Assembly: GCF_010692325.1 (NCBI RefSeq)
Contig: NZ_JAAHHW010000011.1
Location: forward strand, 1-64,000
Origin: Moorena sp. SIO3I8
GTDB lineage: Bacteria; Cyanobacteriota; Cyanobacteriia; Cyanobacteriales; Coleofasciculaceae
Reading direction: 5' to 3'
Length of the DNA: 64,000 nt
Each line of letters opens with the position of its first letter. Positions within the stretch are counted from its first letter, which is position 1. The translations under genes were made by a program, and so were the position numbers. The notes beneath the pieces were generated by a model. The model saw only the letters and a list, made by a program, of their open reading frames with translations, searched no databases and had not been told where the DNA came from. This document shows positions 27,369 to 36,000 of this stretch, one piece after another.

Positions 27369-28564
27369 TTCTTGTACTCCAAAATGATATCGACAGCTTT
27401 TTGGATTCCTCCTGCTTCTCGAAATGATTTGCTTAGCCGTTTGATGCTATCACGAATTTCATTATCTTCTATTACCTGTTCAACAATTTTTTTGAATTCT
27501 CTAGGCTGAATACTTTTCTGCTTCACCCATCGTCCTAACCTTAATTCTTCCACTCGATTAGCAACTAGATATTGATCTCCTCCTTGAGGAAAAACAATCA
27601 TTGGAACTTGGTTAAGAATTGCCTCCCAAGTGCTGTTTGTTCCTCCATGGGTAATAAAAACACTAGCGTGCTGGAGAATACTTAGCTGCGGTACATAATT
27701 TCTTACTATAAAGTTAGATGGAATCTGTCCGAGCGATTCAACATCAACCATCTCACCTACGGCCATCACTATCGTGCGATCGCTGTCTTTGAATGCTTGT
27801 AAACACTTTTCATAAAAAGGATATTTTGTATTATAAAATTTAACTGATCCTAAGGATATATAAATGATTGAGTTGTTCTGAATTGTTTTTAATGGTAGCT
27901 CGGGTTCTAAAGGTCTATCGATATAGCAGGGTCCAGTAAAATGATAGTTTTTATTGAATTTCGAACGCTGGATCTGAAACATTTCGGATGCATAGACAAT
28001 ATTTAAATCCCCTCGTAAGTTCATACAATTCGGTTGCAGCTTAAAAACATCACGCTCTTCGATCCGCTTGAGTGGGTACTTTTGTATCAATTGTCGCCAA
28101 AGCTGCCTATCTCGATTAAAGAGGCGTAGATGTCGAGGAGTTTCAGCAATCGGATAGGCTTCTAGTAAAAGCTGTATTGGGGGAAAAAAACTAGGCGGTA
28201 GTAGGAAATTCGTGTGAATGCAAACTGTTGAGAGATTGAGTAAGTCACCCAGCACAGCTCCCCATAAGCATTTTGATGTAAAAATGAGTAACTTGGGTCG
28301 ATCACGTTCGAGTTGTGCTAACAAAATCGGTACAGCATCTAAAGTGTACTCTATAACGCGGGATTGAAGCGTCACATCCTCGGGTGCTTCCTTCATCTTG
28401 GGAAGATTACAGAATCTTGCTCCATGAGACTCGATCAGATCTCGCAATTCCTCAAAGCAGTAACAAGCTATTTCTTCTCCACGCTGAGCTAGTTCATTCG
28501 TTATTCCAACCGTTGTCGCCATTCGCGAGTAAATTGGAAGGTCAAAGAAAACAATATTGGACAT
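27365..28564 (-). CDS. UGT-type glycosyltransferase (macrolide/MGT family)
   Basis: 399 residues of GT-B fold. The C-terminal UDP-sugar signature is VFITHGGTNSTWEAILNQVPMIVFPQGGDQYLVANRVEEL, the usual HGGxxS...E...P...P...DQ pattern. The N-terminal acceptor domain begins MSNIVFFDLPIYSRMATTVGI. Such enzymes place a sugar on small molecules, including macrolides and peptides. The gene ends with an ATGA overlap to the PhyH gene and begins 79 bp after the M29-like gene at 28644. Confidence 0.9.
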   Translation of the reverse strand: MSNIVFFDLPIYSRMATTVGITNELAQRGEEIACYCFEELRDLIESHGARFCNLPKMKEAPEDVTLQSRVIEYTLDAVPILLAQLERDRPKLLIFTSKCLWGAVLGDLLNLSTVCIHTNFLLPPSFFPPIQLLLEAYPIAETPRHLRLFNRDRQLWRQLIQKYPLKRIEERDVFKLQPNCMNLRGDLNIVYASEMFQIQRSKFNKNYHFTGPCYIDRPLEPELPLKTIQNNSIIYISLGSVKFYNTKYPFYEKCLQAFKDSDRTIVMAVGEMVDVESLGQIPSNFIVRNYVPQLSILQHASVFITHGGTNSTWEAILNQVPMIVFPQGGDQYLVANRVEELRLGRWVKQKSIQPREFKKIVEQVIEDNEIRDSIKRLSKSFREAGGIQKAVDIILEYKK

Positions 28565-28643
28565 TGGATAATGAGAGGGCCGGATTCAAAAATCACGAAT
28601 TGCTTCAAGCTGTCTCTGAGGGTTTATCAAAACCAATTAAATT

Positions 28644-29567
28644 TTAAACCAGTTTCAACGTTTTAGAGATAAAGTCAATATGAGGACTTTTATTGGGAAT
28701 TCCCGTTCCTAAATGCATCCCATAAATTCCTTCATTCATAACCGAATTGACTTCCCAATCCACACAAGTTACTATACCAGTATTACAACCAAAAGCCATC
28801 TCCGTGAGACTTAGTTGTCTTTCTGGATGAAGTTCTACATCAAGTAATGCAGAGGTTTCATCGCGACCATCTAATACCAAGCGAGTTACAGAGTTATCTT
28901 CCAGCTCTATATATTTTTCTTGACTAGATGCGATGCGCTCGGATAGGGCTTTTAAAGCCATCTGGTTGCGCTCTTTTATCACTCGCTTATTTGCCGAATA
29001 AAGAATACCGTCGAAATAAAAAATCCCTTCCACTGAAAAACTGGATTTATTTCCTTTGATATTTACGACCGAACTTTCCCATAACTCAGCAATGGAGTAA
29101 AACCAACCTGCTTGTAATTCATCTTCAGCATTAGCAACCTCCAAGCTTTCCGCCAACTGACACTTTAGTTGACTACCTCTGTCATCGGACAAATATAGTC
29201 CCCCTTGAACCTCAGCAATTTTATTATAAGTCTTACTTCTCAGCACTAGCCCTTGTTCGAGATTGAGGCTATTAGCCTCTAGCAGCCGCTCCAACGAATA
29301 AACAATTCCCTCAAAACTGCCATCAAACTTGACTGCTGGCAAATGGACAACCGTACTTTCGGATACATTCCATAGTTCTTTCAGACGGTCATGATAGTCG
29401 TAGTCGGAAAAGACAACAAATGCGGCCTCTCTATTTCTAAAATCATAATCATCAAACAGAATGGTTTGATATCCTTCCCGATCAAGGTAGGAACGCAATT
29501 GATGATTATCAACAATGATCATCATCTTCTTGCCGATTAGGGACTCGTAAAAATCTAAAATACGCAT
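28644..29567 (-). CDS. M29 aminopeptidase-like protein, paralog A (putative metal ligands kept)
   Basis: 307 residues. The C-terminal third matches M29/AmpS-type aminopeptidases (COG2309): TEMAFGCN (Glu256), NEGIYGMHLGTG (Glu279, His285) and SPHIDFIS (His296, Asp298). The N-terminal half is not a typical M29 domain and has no family I recognise. It is 32 bp after a paralog of the same length. In crocagin clusters, peptide-binding proteins of unusual fold guide the modifications. A similar role here is inferred from context. Proteolysis of the leader is the alternative. Confidence 0.7.
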   Translation of the reverse strand: MRILDFYESLIGKKMMIIVDNHQLRSYLDREGYQTILFDDYDFRNREAAFVVFSDYDYHDRLKELWNVSESTVVHLPAVKFDGSFEGIVYSLERLLEANSLNLEQGLVLRSKTYNKIAEVQGGLYLSDDRGSQLKCQLAESLEVANAEDELQAGWFYSIAELWESSVVNIKGNKSSFSVEGIFYFDGILYSANKRVIKERNQMALKALSERIASSQEKYIELEDNSVTRLVLDGRDETSALLDVELHPERQLSLTEMAFGCNTGIVTCVDWEVNSVMNEGIYGMHLGTGIPNKSPHIDFISKTLKLV

Positions 29568-29599
29568 TAATTTATTTAAACTTTGCTAATTTATCGCCT

Positions 29600-30523
29600 T
29601 TAATCCTCAACTATTTTGATAGTCTGGGAGATAAAGTTAACATATGGACAGTTGTATGCTGTTCCCATCCCTAAATGCATGCCATGTATAACTCGATTAA
29701 TTATGGAATTTACTTTCCAATCCACTCTTTTTATTAGCATGGCATTACAACCAAAACCAATTTCGGTAATGCTCATCTTCCTCTCAGCATCCAGATCTAG
29801 GTCTAGCAATAAACTCGTTTTATCCTGACCATCTATCACTAGTCTAGCGATTGAATTATCTTCAATCTCAATATATTTTTCCCGGCTGGATGATGTTACA
29901 GCCCTAAATAAGCAGCTTAATGCTTCTTTGTTGCGCTCTTTTGTCTCTCGTAGGGTAGAACCGTGTATCATTCCATCGAAAAAAAGCCTTCCTTCTAGCG
30001 AGAAACTGGATTTATTACCTTGAATATTTACTATCGAAGCTTCCAAAAACTCAGAAATAGAGTAAAAATATCCTGCTCTAAGACTATTTTCGCTATTGAC
30101 AACTTCTAAAGTTTCTGCCAACCAAAACTTCAAATCACTGCCTCTTTCATCAGCTAAATATAACTCCTCTGAGCTGTTGGCGATTCTGTCATATATCTGA
30201 CTCCTTCGCTCTAAATTTTCTTCAATTTTGCAACCTAGAACCCGATCGAATGCATAAACAATTGCCTCCAAGCTTTCATCATGCCTAACTGCTGCGAGTT
30301 GTACGATTGTACTTATCGAGCTATTGGATAGAGCTAGCAATCGCCTGTAGCAGTCATAATCTGAAACTATGGTGAAGACAACTTGATTTTTTGTAAAGTC
30401 ATAGTTTTCAAACAATATCGTTTCATATCCTCGATCTCCGAGGTAAGTAAGCAGCTGAGAGTTATCTACAATAATTGGAACTTGTTTTTGAATTAACGAT
30501 CTATAAAAATCTCGAATATCCAC
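29600..30523 (-). CDS. M29 aminopeptidase-like protein, paralog B (putative ligands lost)
   Basis: 307 residues, clearly homologous to the next gene along its whole length (DFYxSLIxK, FSxxGxxFFDGxxxxxxxR, ALxxLxxxxxSSxEKYIExEDNS). Where paralog A has Glu279, His296 and Asp298, this one has Arg277, Tyr294 and Asn296 (INRVIHGMHLG and CPYVNFIS). Two or three metal ligands are therefore gone and catalysis is unlikely. A non-catalytic peptide-binding role fits. It is the first gene after the precursor gene on the same strand. Confidence 0.7.
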   Translation of the reverse strand: MDIRDFYRSLIQKQVPIIVDNSQLLTYLGDRGYETILFENYDFTKNQVVFTIVSDYDCYRRLLALSNSSISTIVQLAAVRHDESLEAIVYAFDRVLGCKIEENLERRSQIYDRIANSSEELYLADERGSDLKFWLAETLEVVNSENSLRAGYFYSISEFLEASIVNIQGNKSSFSLEGRLFFDGMIHGSTLRETKERNKEALSCLFRAVTSSSREKYIEIEDNSIARLVIDGQDKTSLLLDLDLDAERKMSITEIGFGCNAMLIKRVDWKVNSIINRVIHGMHLGMGTAYNCPYVNFISQTIKIVED

Positions 30524-30925
30524 CTTAATGTCTTACTTATACTCACCTAGATTTGCTGGCTTACAAGAAAGCCTTAAACTCAGATATAACAGTATTTTTT
30601 TTTTTGGTGGAAAAATGAAAATCAAGTCGCAAGCAAATTGCTTTAGGAGATCTTTACAAACTCACTACTATAAGTAAGAAACTTCCCGATATCAACGATT
30701 CCCAAGCAAGATTTATTAGAGTTCGCGACCGCACGGAAAGAAAAGTTTGCAAAGATCTCTTTGTTCCCTAAGCAAGGCAAACGCATCTAAATTATAGAAG
30801 CCTTACTCAGCAAAGATTTCAAAATTAATAAGCCAAAATACTTATCCTATGAATCTCATATCTAGTAGGCATTTCAAAATAAGATGCGTTTACGCTGGTT
30901 TGCTAGGTTCTAAGCCAGTTCTGAC
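30524..30925. other. Leader region between precursor gene and operon, large inverted repeat
   Basis: No gene is seen on either strand. An imperfect inverted repeat joins about 30638-30662 (TTGCTTTAGGAGATCTTTAC) with 30744-30775 (AAAGATCTCTTTGTTCCCTA). On the minus strand it lies after the precursor stop and before the M29-like genes. It could attenuate read-through so that the precursor is made in excess, or it may be a non-autonomous element. Confidence 0.5.
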
Positions 30926-31039
30926 TTACCAGTAAACATTACCCAGTTTACTGCGGGTATTCTTGTCAACTTGTTCGAGTTTACGCTTTTTGCTTGCGGT
31001 TTCTTTGTGCTGTGTTTCTTTTTTGATTTCTTTTTTCAT
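30926..31039 (-). CDS. Candidate crocagin-type RiPP precursor peptide, core Val-Tyr-Trp
   Basis: 37 codons from ATG 31039 to TAA 30926, with a CGGGAG ribosome site 8-10 bases upstream. The peptide is very basic and hydrophilic. Its leader begins MKKEIKKETQHKET and holds SKKRKLEQVDKN; the C-terminus is SKLGNVYW. Crocagins are made from the last three residues (Ile-Tyr-Trp, or Val-Tyr-Trp in a variant) of a short precursor, so the VYW end is a close match. The gene is on the strand of, and just upstream of, the M29-like, glycosyltransferase and dioxygenase genes. The ORF is seen directly; the RiPP role is inferred. Its small size explains why it is easy to miss. Confidence 0.72.
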   Translation of the reverse strand: MKKEIKKETQHKETASKKRKLEQVDKNTRSKLGNVYW

Positions 31040-31448
31040 TGGATTTACTCCCGTTCGTTGGGAATTAGTGTACTGCATCCGAAATTTCAGATGACACTGT
31101 TTATTTTGGATGGAAACTAATGAACACCTTTTATTCTTTATGATTTCTTTATATTATCTTTAATTTTGTTTACATTAAAACTATTTGCCTTGCCCTGCTT
31201 GACTGACAAAAGTAAGAGCTGGAGGTCTTCCCCAGGGCAAGCGCATCTAATTTTGTAGTCAAAAATACAGAGTATTTTTAACAATTGTGATTAATCGAGA
31301 GATTTGAGTATTAAAGATGTTAAGTATTAGGCTAAGAGAGTAAAGCATCTATCCTGATTGACTGACAAAACTGGCAGTGGTAAAGTTGTAGTGCTTTGAG
31401 TAGGGTTTGGTCAAGGTAACGGGAGCGAAAATCACTACTTGTGTACCA
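31040..31448. promoter_or_regulatory. Upstream region of precursor gene
   Basis: AT-rich (especially 31120-31190) with no supported gene. It must hold the promoter of the precursor gene on the minus strand. A TCTTTATATTATCTTT stretch near 31147-31162 is a possible -10 area, but no exact promoter was fixed. Confidence 0.4.
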
Positions 31449-32735
31449 CTACCCACCTATAACCTCATGACTCTTCTTGCCCAGATAGGACAAAATCCCA
31501 AGACCTAAGCCCACACTGCTAGCAGTCACTAACCAAAAACCACTGGTAAATTCTGGAGATTGATCCAATGCCCAACCTCCTAAAGATGGTCCAATAAAAT
31601 AACCTACTGCCCAACACTGAGATTCAAGGGAAAAGTAAACTCCTCGCAACGATTGTGGAGCTAAATCCCCCACCAAAGAAGAGGCAGAAGGGATATAAAT
31701 TACCTTAGCTAGGGCTAAGAGTAACAAAGCACAAAGTGCTGGAATAACTGCCAGATTATCAACAATTCCTGTGAGCCACACTAACACAAATCCTCCAGAC
31801 CACAGCAGTAAAGAAACCATCAAGATATTGGTGCGTTTAAACTGGTTGAGAAAGCGGGCAACAGGTAGTTGGAAAATGGCACTAAAGGCGACATGCCAGA
31901 AGAAAATAAGACTAATCGTTTCTGGAGCTAATCCGGTTTCTGTTCCTCCTCCTGGAACAAAATTGGCAAAATAAAGGGGCATAATGCTATTGAGTTCAGC
32001 ATCATAGATAGTGAAGAGAGTATTCCCTAGTAACCAAATCATCAAAAAGCGATCGCTTAGTGCTTGTTTCCAGGATTGGGTAGGGGATTGAGGCACCTCT
32101 TGAACGTTATTTGTTTCTGCGATCGCTAAATAAATCACAAAGAAGAAAATCACATAAAAAATACTTTTGAGCACAAATAAAGTACGGTAACTCCCAGAAG
32201 CAGCAATTAACTGCCCTGCCCCAATAACTCCCAATCCTAGTCCTAAGCTATCAGCTAAACGAGTCACTGAAAAGGCTTCATTACGCTGAACAGGAGTGGT
32301 TAGATCGGTAACCACTGCCTCAGTAGGAGGCCAATATAGACCAATCCCTAAACCCATCAGTAAGTTAGCAATAACCAGAGTTTGAAAATTATAGGTAAAC
32401 GCTAAACAAAGGCTTGCTAGAGCAGAAACAGCTGCCGAGAGTAGCAAAGTTTTCTTGCGTCCCCAAAACTGGGAATCAGCCAAAGTCCCTGATATCAAGC
32501 GTCCTAATACTCCAGAAATTGAAGAACTCCCTAGAGCAATCCCAACTTGGGTGGCGGATAAACCAATCTGATTAACAAAAAAAATCGAGGCATAAACTAA
32601 AGTAAACCCTTGACCGATATGCAATAACAATCGACCGGTTGCTAGAATCCAAATCTCCTGCCTTAATGCTGGGAGCAAAGATAATAATTTATTGAGCAAT
32701 TTCGGTAAGGTTAAAAGGTTGAGGGGTTGAGCCAT
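31449..32735 (-). CDS. MFS transporter
   Basis: About 428 residues from ATG 32735 (MAQPLNLL); an upstream start at 32789 is possible. Twelve TM helices are visible, with the MFS loop 2-3 motif GRLISGTLADSQFWGRKKTLL and a mirrored second half (PVARFLNQFKRTNILMVSLLL). It is a general small-molecule exporter family in cyanobacteria. It lies 400 bp upstream of the RiPP precursor on the same strand and could export its product, though the gap argues against an operon. Confidence 0.85.
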   Translation of the reverse strand: MAQPLNLLTLPKLLNKLLSLLPALRQEIWILATGRLLLHIGQGFTLVYASIFFVNQIGLSATQVGIALGSSSISGVLGRLISGTLADSQFWGRKKTLLLSAAVSALASLCLAFTYNFQTLVIANLLMGLGIGLYWPPTEAVVTDLTTPVQRNEAFSVTRLADSLGLGLGVIGAGQLIAASGSYRTLFVLKSIFYVIFFFVIYLAIAETNNVQEVPQSPTQSWKQALSDRFLMIWLLGNTLFTIYDAELNSIMPLYFANFVPGGGTETGLAPETISLIFFWHVAFSAIFQLPVARFLNQFKRTNILMVSLLLWSGGFVLVWLTGIVDNLAVIPALCALLLLALAKVIYIPSASSLVGDLAPQSLRGVYFSLESQCWAVGYFIGPSLGGWALDQSPEFTSGFWLVTASSVGLGLGILSYLGKKSHEVIGG

Positions 32736-33016
32736 TGAGCAGCATTTACAATTCTTTACATCTAAGTAAATAGTATAGGGTAATCGCAATAATCAATCAG
32801 GAAGCATTATGCTAACGACTATTGATCAAGACGTGCAATAGTGCTGATCATCAAGGCTTAATAGGGTCATAACTGCCAACCTTAAGATTCTATTGTGACA
32901 GTTGACAGGGTGGAATGTGGTATCTAGCAAGGTTCCGGCTCTTTAGTAGACAATAGTAACTACCTGTATCCTAAATCAGCCCCCCTTGCATTCCTATTTC
33001 ACTAGGAATATTGCCT

Positions 33017-36000
33017 ATGTCATCGCCACGGGAGGGTTCTATCACTATTGCCCTCAACACCAATACTTCTCAGTCTAAACTGTTGGAAGCTTTAGCCCTA
33101 TGGCAAGAGTTAGGTTTACTCTCTGAGACTAGCATCGATATCATATTTAAAACTAAAGCTTCCCATCCCGCCCTTTTAGAGGGATTAGATGCTTGGTTAC
33201 GTTTGGGTTTGCTCCAGGAAACCTTTGTAAAACGGTTGTGTCGAGAACATCTCACCTGTGCTTTACCAGAACCTAGTGTAACTCCAAAGGTTTCTGCTCT
33301 ACCAGTCTCGAAACCAGCGCGTCAACTAGTCTCACCCTTAGCTAGTAATGACTTTGCACCGGAGACACCCAAAGCGAAGAAACCCAACTCGATTGCTCAA
33401 ATGTGGCAATCCCTTCAAGCAGAATTCAGTGTCCGCTGGTTGCTGTTTCTGGGTATGTTTATGGTGGTGGTATCCTCTGGGGTACTGGCTGCTAGTCAAT
33501 GGGACAATTTCCCAGCTGCTGGACAGTATGGAGTATTGCTTGCCTATACCTTGAGCTTTTGGGGGATTAGTGCTTGGACAACCAAACAAGGGAATTTACC
33601 GTTAACGGCTCAGACCTTGCGAGTTGTCACTGTGTTGCTGATCCCAGTCAATTTTTGGGCAATGGATGGCTTTGGCTTGTGGCGTCATCCTTTAAATTGG
33701 CTAGTGGTAGCCGTGGCGACAGTGGTACTAAGTGCGATAGTACTAAGTTCGATACTCTTAGGTCGCGGCTACAGGAACGGATTTTTACGATTACGACAAC
33801 AACAATCATTTCCCTTACCCATTATTAATTATTTAGGTCTGAGTTACCTAAATTGGGCTTGGGGTATCCCTGGATTTCCCATAGGAGCAGTTTATTTGGG
33901 CATCGGTAGCATCATCGCTACCTTATATATAGAATCGAGATCGAGAAAGCAAAATTCAGCGTTTATTTTTGATGTTGCTGGCTTCCGCATCTTAGTTTAT
34001 GGCATCGGCATCCTGCTATTTAGAGCCATTTTTGTCATAGGTGTCGATATTGAACAACTGGGGTTAGCTATTGGGATGTGTGGTTGGTTTCTCTACTGGC
34101 TATCCCAAAAGCCTCAGGCACCATCTCTCCCCGTCTCCCCGTCTCCCCGTCTCCCTATGATTTGGTTAGGGGGTAGCTTGCTGGTGCTGGGTTGGCTAGT
34201 TTGTGTAGCAGCTGAGTTTCCTTGGCAAGCCATGATTGTCAGTGGGCTAGGGGTGTGGTTATTTGTCAATCGTTTACTAAAATTTTGGCGACGTTCCGAT
34301 TTAGCCGCCATATTAGCCATTGGTTTACAGATGGTTTGGCTTTCATGGCGATTGATTCCGCCATCAATACAAACCTCGCTACTGGAAACAGCAACTACGT
34401 TAACCCATTCCCAAGAAACTCCCTATGTATTGTTGAGTTTAGTACTGTTTCCCTATCTGGTTTTAATTGTTGGGTTAGCAGATTGGTTATATCAGCGCAA
34501 AAAACATGATCTGGCAGAATTTGCAGAAGTCATTGCTCTAGGAATAGGAGTTAATCTGACTACTCTGTGTTTTTCCAATCCCCTGTTACTCACGATTAAT
34601 GGTATTAATTCTGCTATCACTTTAGGGATTGTGACTCAGCGACGGAGTAGGTTAGGGATTAAGCATCATCTGCGCTTAAGGGTCTACCTAACCCACAGTA
34701 CTGCGATCGCAACCGTTATCAGTGCCATTAACTATCTTTTTCCCAACCTACATCTAGGGGGCTTTTCAGCAATTTTATTAGCCCTGATGGTAGCAGAATG
34801 GAGCTTGAGTTTAAAGATTCCCGCTACTTCTGACTATGTCAAGATCTGGCGAGAGAGTGCTTGGCACTTAGGTTTAACTTTAGCTGGTCTGAGTTATGTA
34901 TTATTGTGTGTTAACTATAGTGCCTACGACGTTAACCCAGATAGTTACCTGAGAGCATGGGGTCTGTTGTGGCTAATCACTCCATTATCTCTGACTGGAG
35001 TAGCACGTGGTTATCGCAGTTGGCAACCCCCTCAAGACAAGTTTGTAATCCGGTTGAGTGTAGTTGCTGTCATCCTATCCCAATTGCTGATCCTAGGAAT
35101 ACCAGGAATGAGGTTAATCAGTTTAGCGATCGCTACAGCACTGATGTTGGTTAACACCCGCTATTTAAAGCAATTAACATCAGCAGCAATTACCGTAGGA
35201 TGCGGCATCAGCTTAGTCGGATTCCTGCTTTGGGATGGCATCCCTGGCTTTCCCCAACCGTCCGGAGAAGATTGGTTTGTTGTGGGAGCGATCGCTATTT
35301 TAACCTTATGGTTATGGCGAAGCTGGTTACTTCGTATTAGCAAGATACAGGATAACCAATCAAAATTTAAAACTTCAAATCAACAAGCCAACCTACCCGA
35401 AGGGAACGCCAAAGGCGAACAACAAACTAACCTTCAACCTTCAACCCTTCAACCTTCAACCCTTCAACCATCCAACCTTGGCCAAAAGGCCACGCTACGC
35501 GAACAACCATCTAACCTTGGCCAAAAGGCCACGCTACGCGAACAACCATCTAACCTTGGCCAAAAGGCCACGCTACGCGAACAACCATCTAACCTTGGCC
35601 AAAAGGCCACGCTACGCGAACAACAAACTAACCTCCCAAAACTCTATGCACAAGCAATGGATGGGTGGGCGATCGCACTGTGTATTTTTCAGCTAATTCT
35701 GCTGACTTGTTATTCTCTGATAGTCTACATTGGGTTTTGGTCACCAACATGGTTTATGCTCATTGTAAATGCAGTGACCTTAGGAGCGATCGCGTATCGC
35801 AGTTTTCCTTATCCATCCAACTGGGCTATTTATGGGATTGGTTGGAGTGTGGAACTGTTAACTACAGAAACGCTGGGCTTAACAGAAGCGCTGGGCTTAT
35901 TTGAGCATTCACTGATCAATTTAGCCATTGCCAATATAATATTAGGACTAATTGCTCAATTGTTAGGAGATTGGTGGCGACGCCGATCTAATCTCGACAA

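Noticed and set aside
35440-35627. Possible CRISPR array inside the large membrane protein gene
   Set aside because: The 39-bp units are directly adjacent with no variable spacers, and they match the dispersed palindromic repeat of the genome.
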